Shown: in pieces, positions 63,204-64,000 of the stretch
Layout of the letters: every line of letters begins with the position of its first letter
Numbering within the stretch: the stretch's first letter is position 1
Assembly (NCBI GenBank): GCA_027487815.1
Contig: JAIYCW010000078.1
Coordinates: 41,461-105,460, forward strand
Length of the DNA stretch: 64,000 bases
Reading direction: 5' to 3'
Source of the DNA: Burkholderiales bacterium
Lineage (GTDB): Bacteria; Pseudomonadota; Gammaproteobacteria; Burkholderiales; Burkholderiaceae_E
The notes under the pieces: generated by a model
Told to the model about the DNA's origin: nothing
Database searches by the model: none
What the model saw: the letters and a program-made list of their open reading frames with translations, nothing else
Position numbers and translations under genes: made by a program

Positions 63204-63977
63204 ATGCAAGATGTCGTTCTGAAACTCGCCAATATCGAATCCAGCTACGGCCCCGTGCAAGCGATTCGGGGGGTAAGCCTGGAGGTGCGCAAGGGCAGCA
63301 TTGTGACGGTGCTCGGCGCCAATGGCGCGGGCAAGACCACCATTCTCAAGACCATCTCCGGCATCATCGATCCGCAAAAAGGCACCGTGAGTTTTGAGGG
63401 TGAGCCAATTCAAAAGCGCGATCCTGACTGGGTGGTGCGCAAGGGTATTAGCCATGTGCCCGAGGGTCGCGAAGTCTTTGCAATGCTAAGCGTCAAAGAT
63501 AACTTGTTGATGGGGGCCTACACCCGCAAGGATCGAGATGAAGTGGCGCGGGATATCGAAAAGATGTGTGGCTATTTTCCGATCCTGAAAGAGCGGCAAA
63601 ATCAGGAGGCGGGCCAGCTTTCTGGTGGCCAGCAGCAAATGCTGGCGATTGCTCGCGCATTGATGTCCAAGCCTAGGGTGTTGCTGCTTGATGAGCCGAG
63701 CCTGGGCTTATCGCCCAAATTAGTGAAGGAAATTTTCGCCATCATCAAGCGGGTGAATGGTGAAGAGGGCACCACGATGCTCTTGGTTGAGCAAAACGCA
63801 AACATCGCCCTGGCCACTGCAGACTTTGGCTATGTGTTGGAGGTCGGGCGGATTGTGATGGAAGACACCTGCGAGCGCTTGTTGCAAAAAGAAGATATCA
63901 AGGAGTTTTATCTCGGCATGAAAGCGGATCAGGTGCGTGGTGAGCGCCGATGGAAGAAGAAAAAGCAATGGCGCTGA
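63204..63977 (+). CDS. livF: Liv-type ABC transporter ATPase LivF
   Basis: 257 residues. Walker A GANGAGKTT, signature LSGGQQQMLAIARAL, Walker B VLLLDEPSLGL and H-loop LLVEQN are present. The C-terminus extends in a basic tail (RRWKKKKQWR), a form often seen where the Liv cluster sits next to acyl-CoA ligase or aromatic-acid genes; ligands other than branched-chain amino acids are therefore possible. AAGGAG at 63988-63993 suggests another gene starts right after the window. Confidence 0.95.
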   Translation: MQDVVLKLANIESSYGPVQAIRGVSLEVRKGSIVTVLGANGAGKTTILKTISGIIDPQKGTVSFEGEPIQKRDPDWVVRKGISHVPEGREVFAMLSVKDNLLMGAYTRKDRDEVARDIEKMCGYFPILKERQNQEAGQLSGGQQQMLAIARALMSKPRVLLLDEPSLGLSPKLVKEIFAIIKRVNGEEGTTMLLVEQNANIALATADFGYVLEVGRIVMEDTCERLLQKEDIKEFYLGMKADQVRGERRWKKKKQWR

Positions 63978-64000
63978 TCCGAACACAAGGAGAGGCTTAA

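Overview
The window looks like part of a betaproteobacterial chromosome, most likely Burkholderiales. The evidence is the operon rimP-nusA-infB-rbfA-truB-typA, a DUF3460 gene overlapping scpA, a divergent metG/apbC pair, an Ala/Lys-rich SWIB protein, a Bug-family solute-binding protein and a Liv-type ABC cluster. The genus cannot be fixed from the sequence alone. No rRNA, tRNA, CRISPR array, transposase or integrase was recognised, and no stretch above 300 bases lacks a gene.

Layout. 1-8557: end of an unidentified gene, then the translation/transcription operon rimP-nusA-infB-rbfA-truB-typA behind a short leader with its own intrinsic terminator. 8620-12133: an IlvD/Edd sugar-acid dehydratase, an RraA-fold protein one base downstream, and a convergent Bug-type binding protein, probably a small organic-acid or sugar-acid module. 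12329-24945: housekeeping and envelope genes (PagP-like barrel, SWIB protein, LysR regulator, GGDEF-EAL enzyme, LEA-type lipoprotein, methionine-type aminotransferase, orphan PIN protein, yaaA, OmpA-like protein, murB, scpA, DUF3460, BamE-like lipoprotein, SulP transporter). 24950-28433: metG and apbC.

28414-43019 is one unbroken minus-strand run of thirteen genes between apbC and dcd. It starts with a form-II CoxSLM-type molybdenum hydroxylase and its CoxD/E/G/XdhC maturation set, continues with two TonB-dependent receptors, and ends with an ExbB-like channel protein, an ExbD-like transmembrane segment fused to a DUF2135/YfaP-like beta domain, a two-TM protein and a lipoprotein. Gaps are at most a few tens of bases and several genes overlap, so the run may be one transcription unit linking outer-membrane uptake, a private proton-driven motor and cytoplasmic oxidation of the imported compound. 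This is the strongest candidate for an undescribed system.

43231-46370: dcd, rpsO and pnp with a clear promoter and two terminators. 46439-49146: a GT14 glycosyltransferase and a NUDIX-metallo-beta-lactamase fusion. 49143-60387: beta-oxidation genes (crotonase, FadJ-type bifunctional enzyme, thiolase, acyl-CoA dehydrogenase). The FadJ protein carries a roughly 60-residue His/Asp-rich tandem repeat that is foreign to its family.

Between fadJ and the thiolase lies an AT-richer block (52235-57941) with a six-TM histidine kinase, a 7TM-PAS-degenerate GGDEF-EAL protein and a FeeM-like N-acyl amino acid synthase. This resembles a self-contained acyl-signal synthesis, sensing and c-di-GMP response cassette. 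60477-63977: livHMGF genes of a branched-chain amino acid type ABC importer; a further gene probably begins just past the window end.
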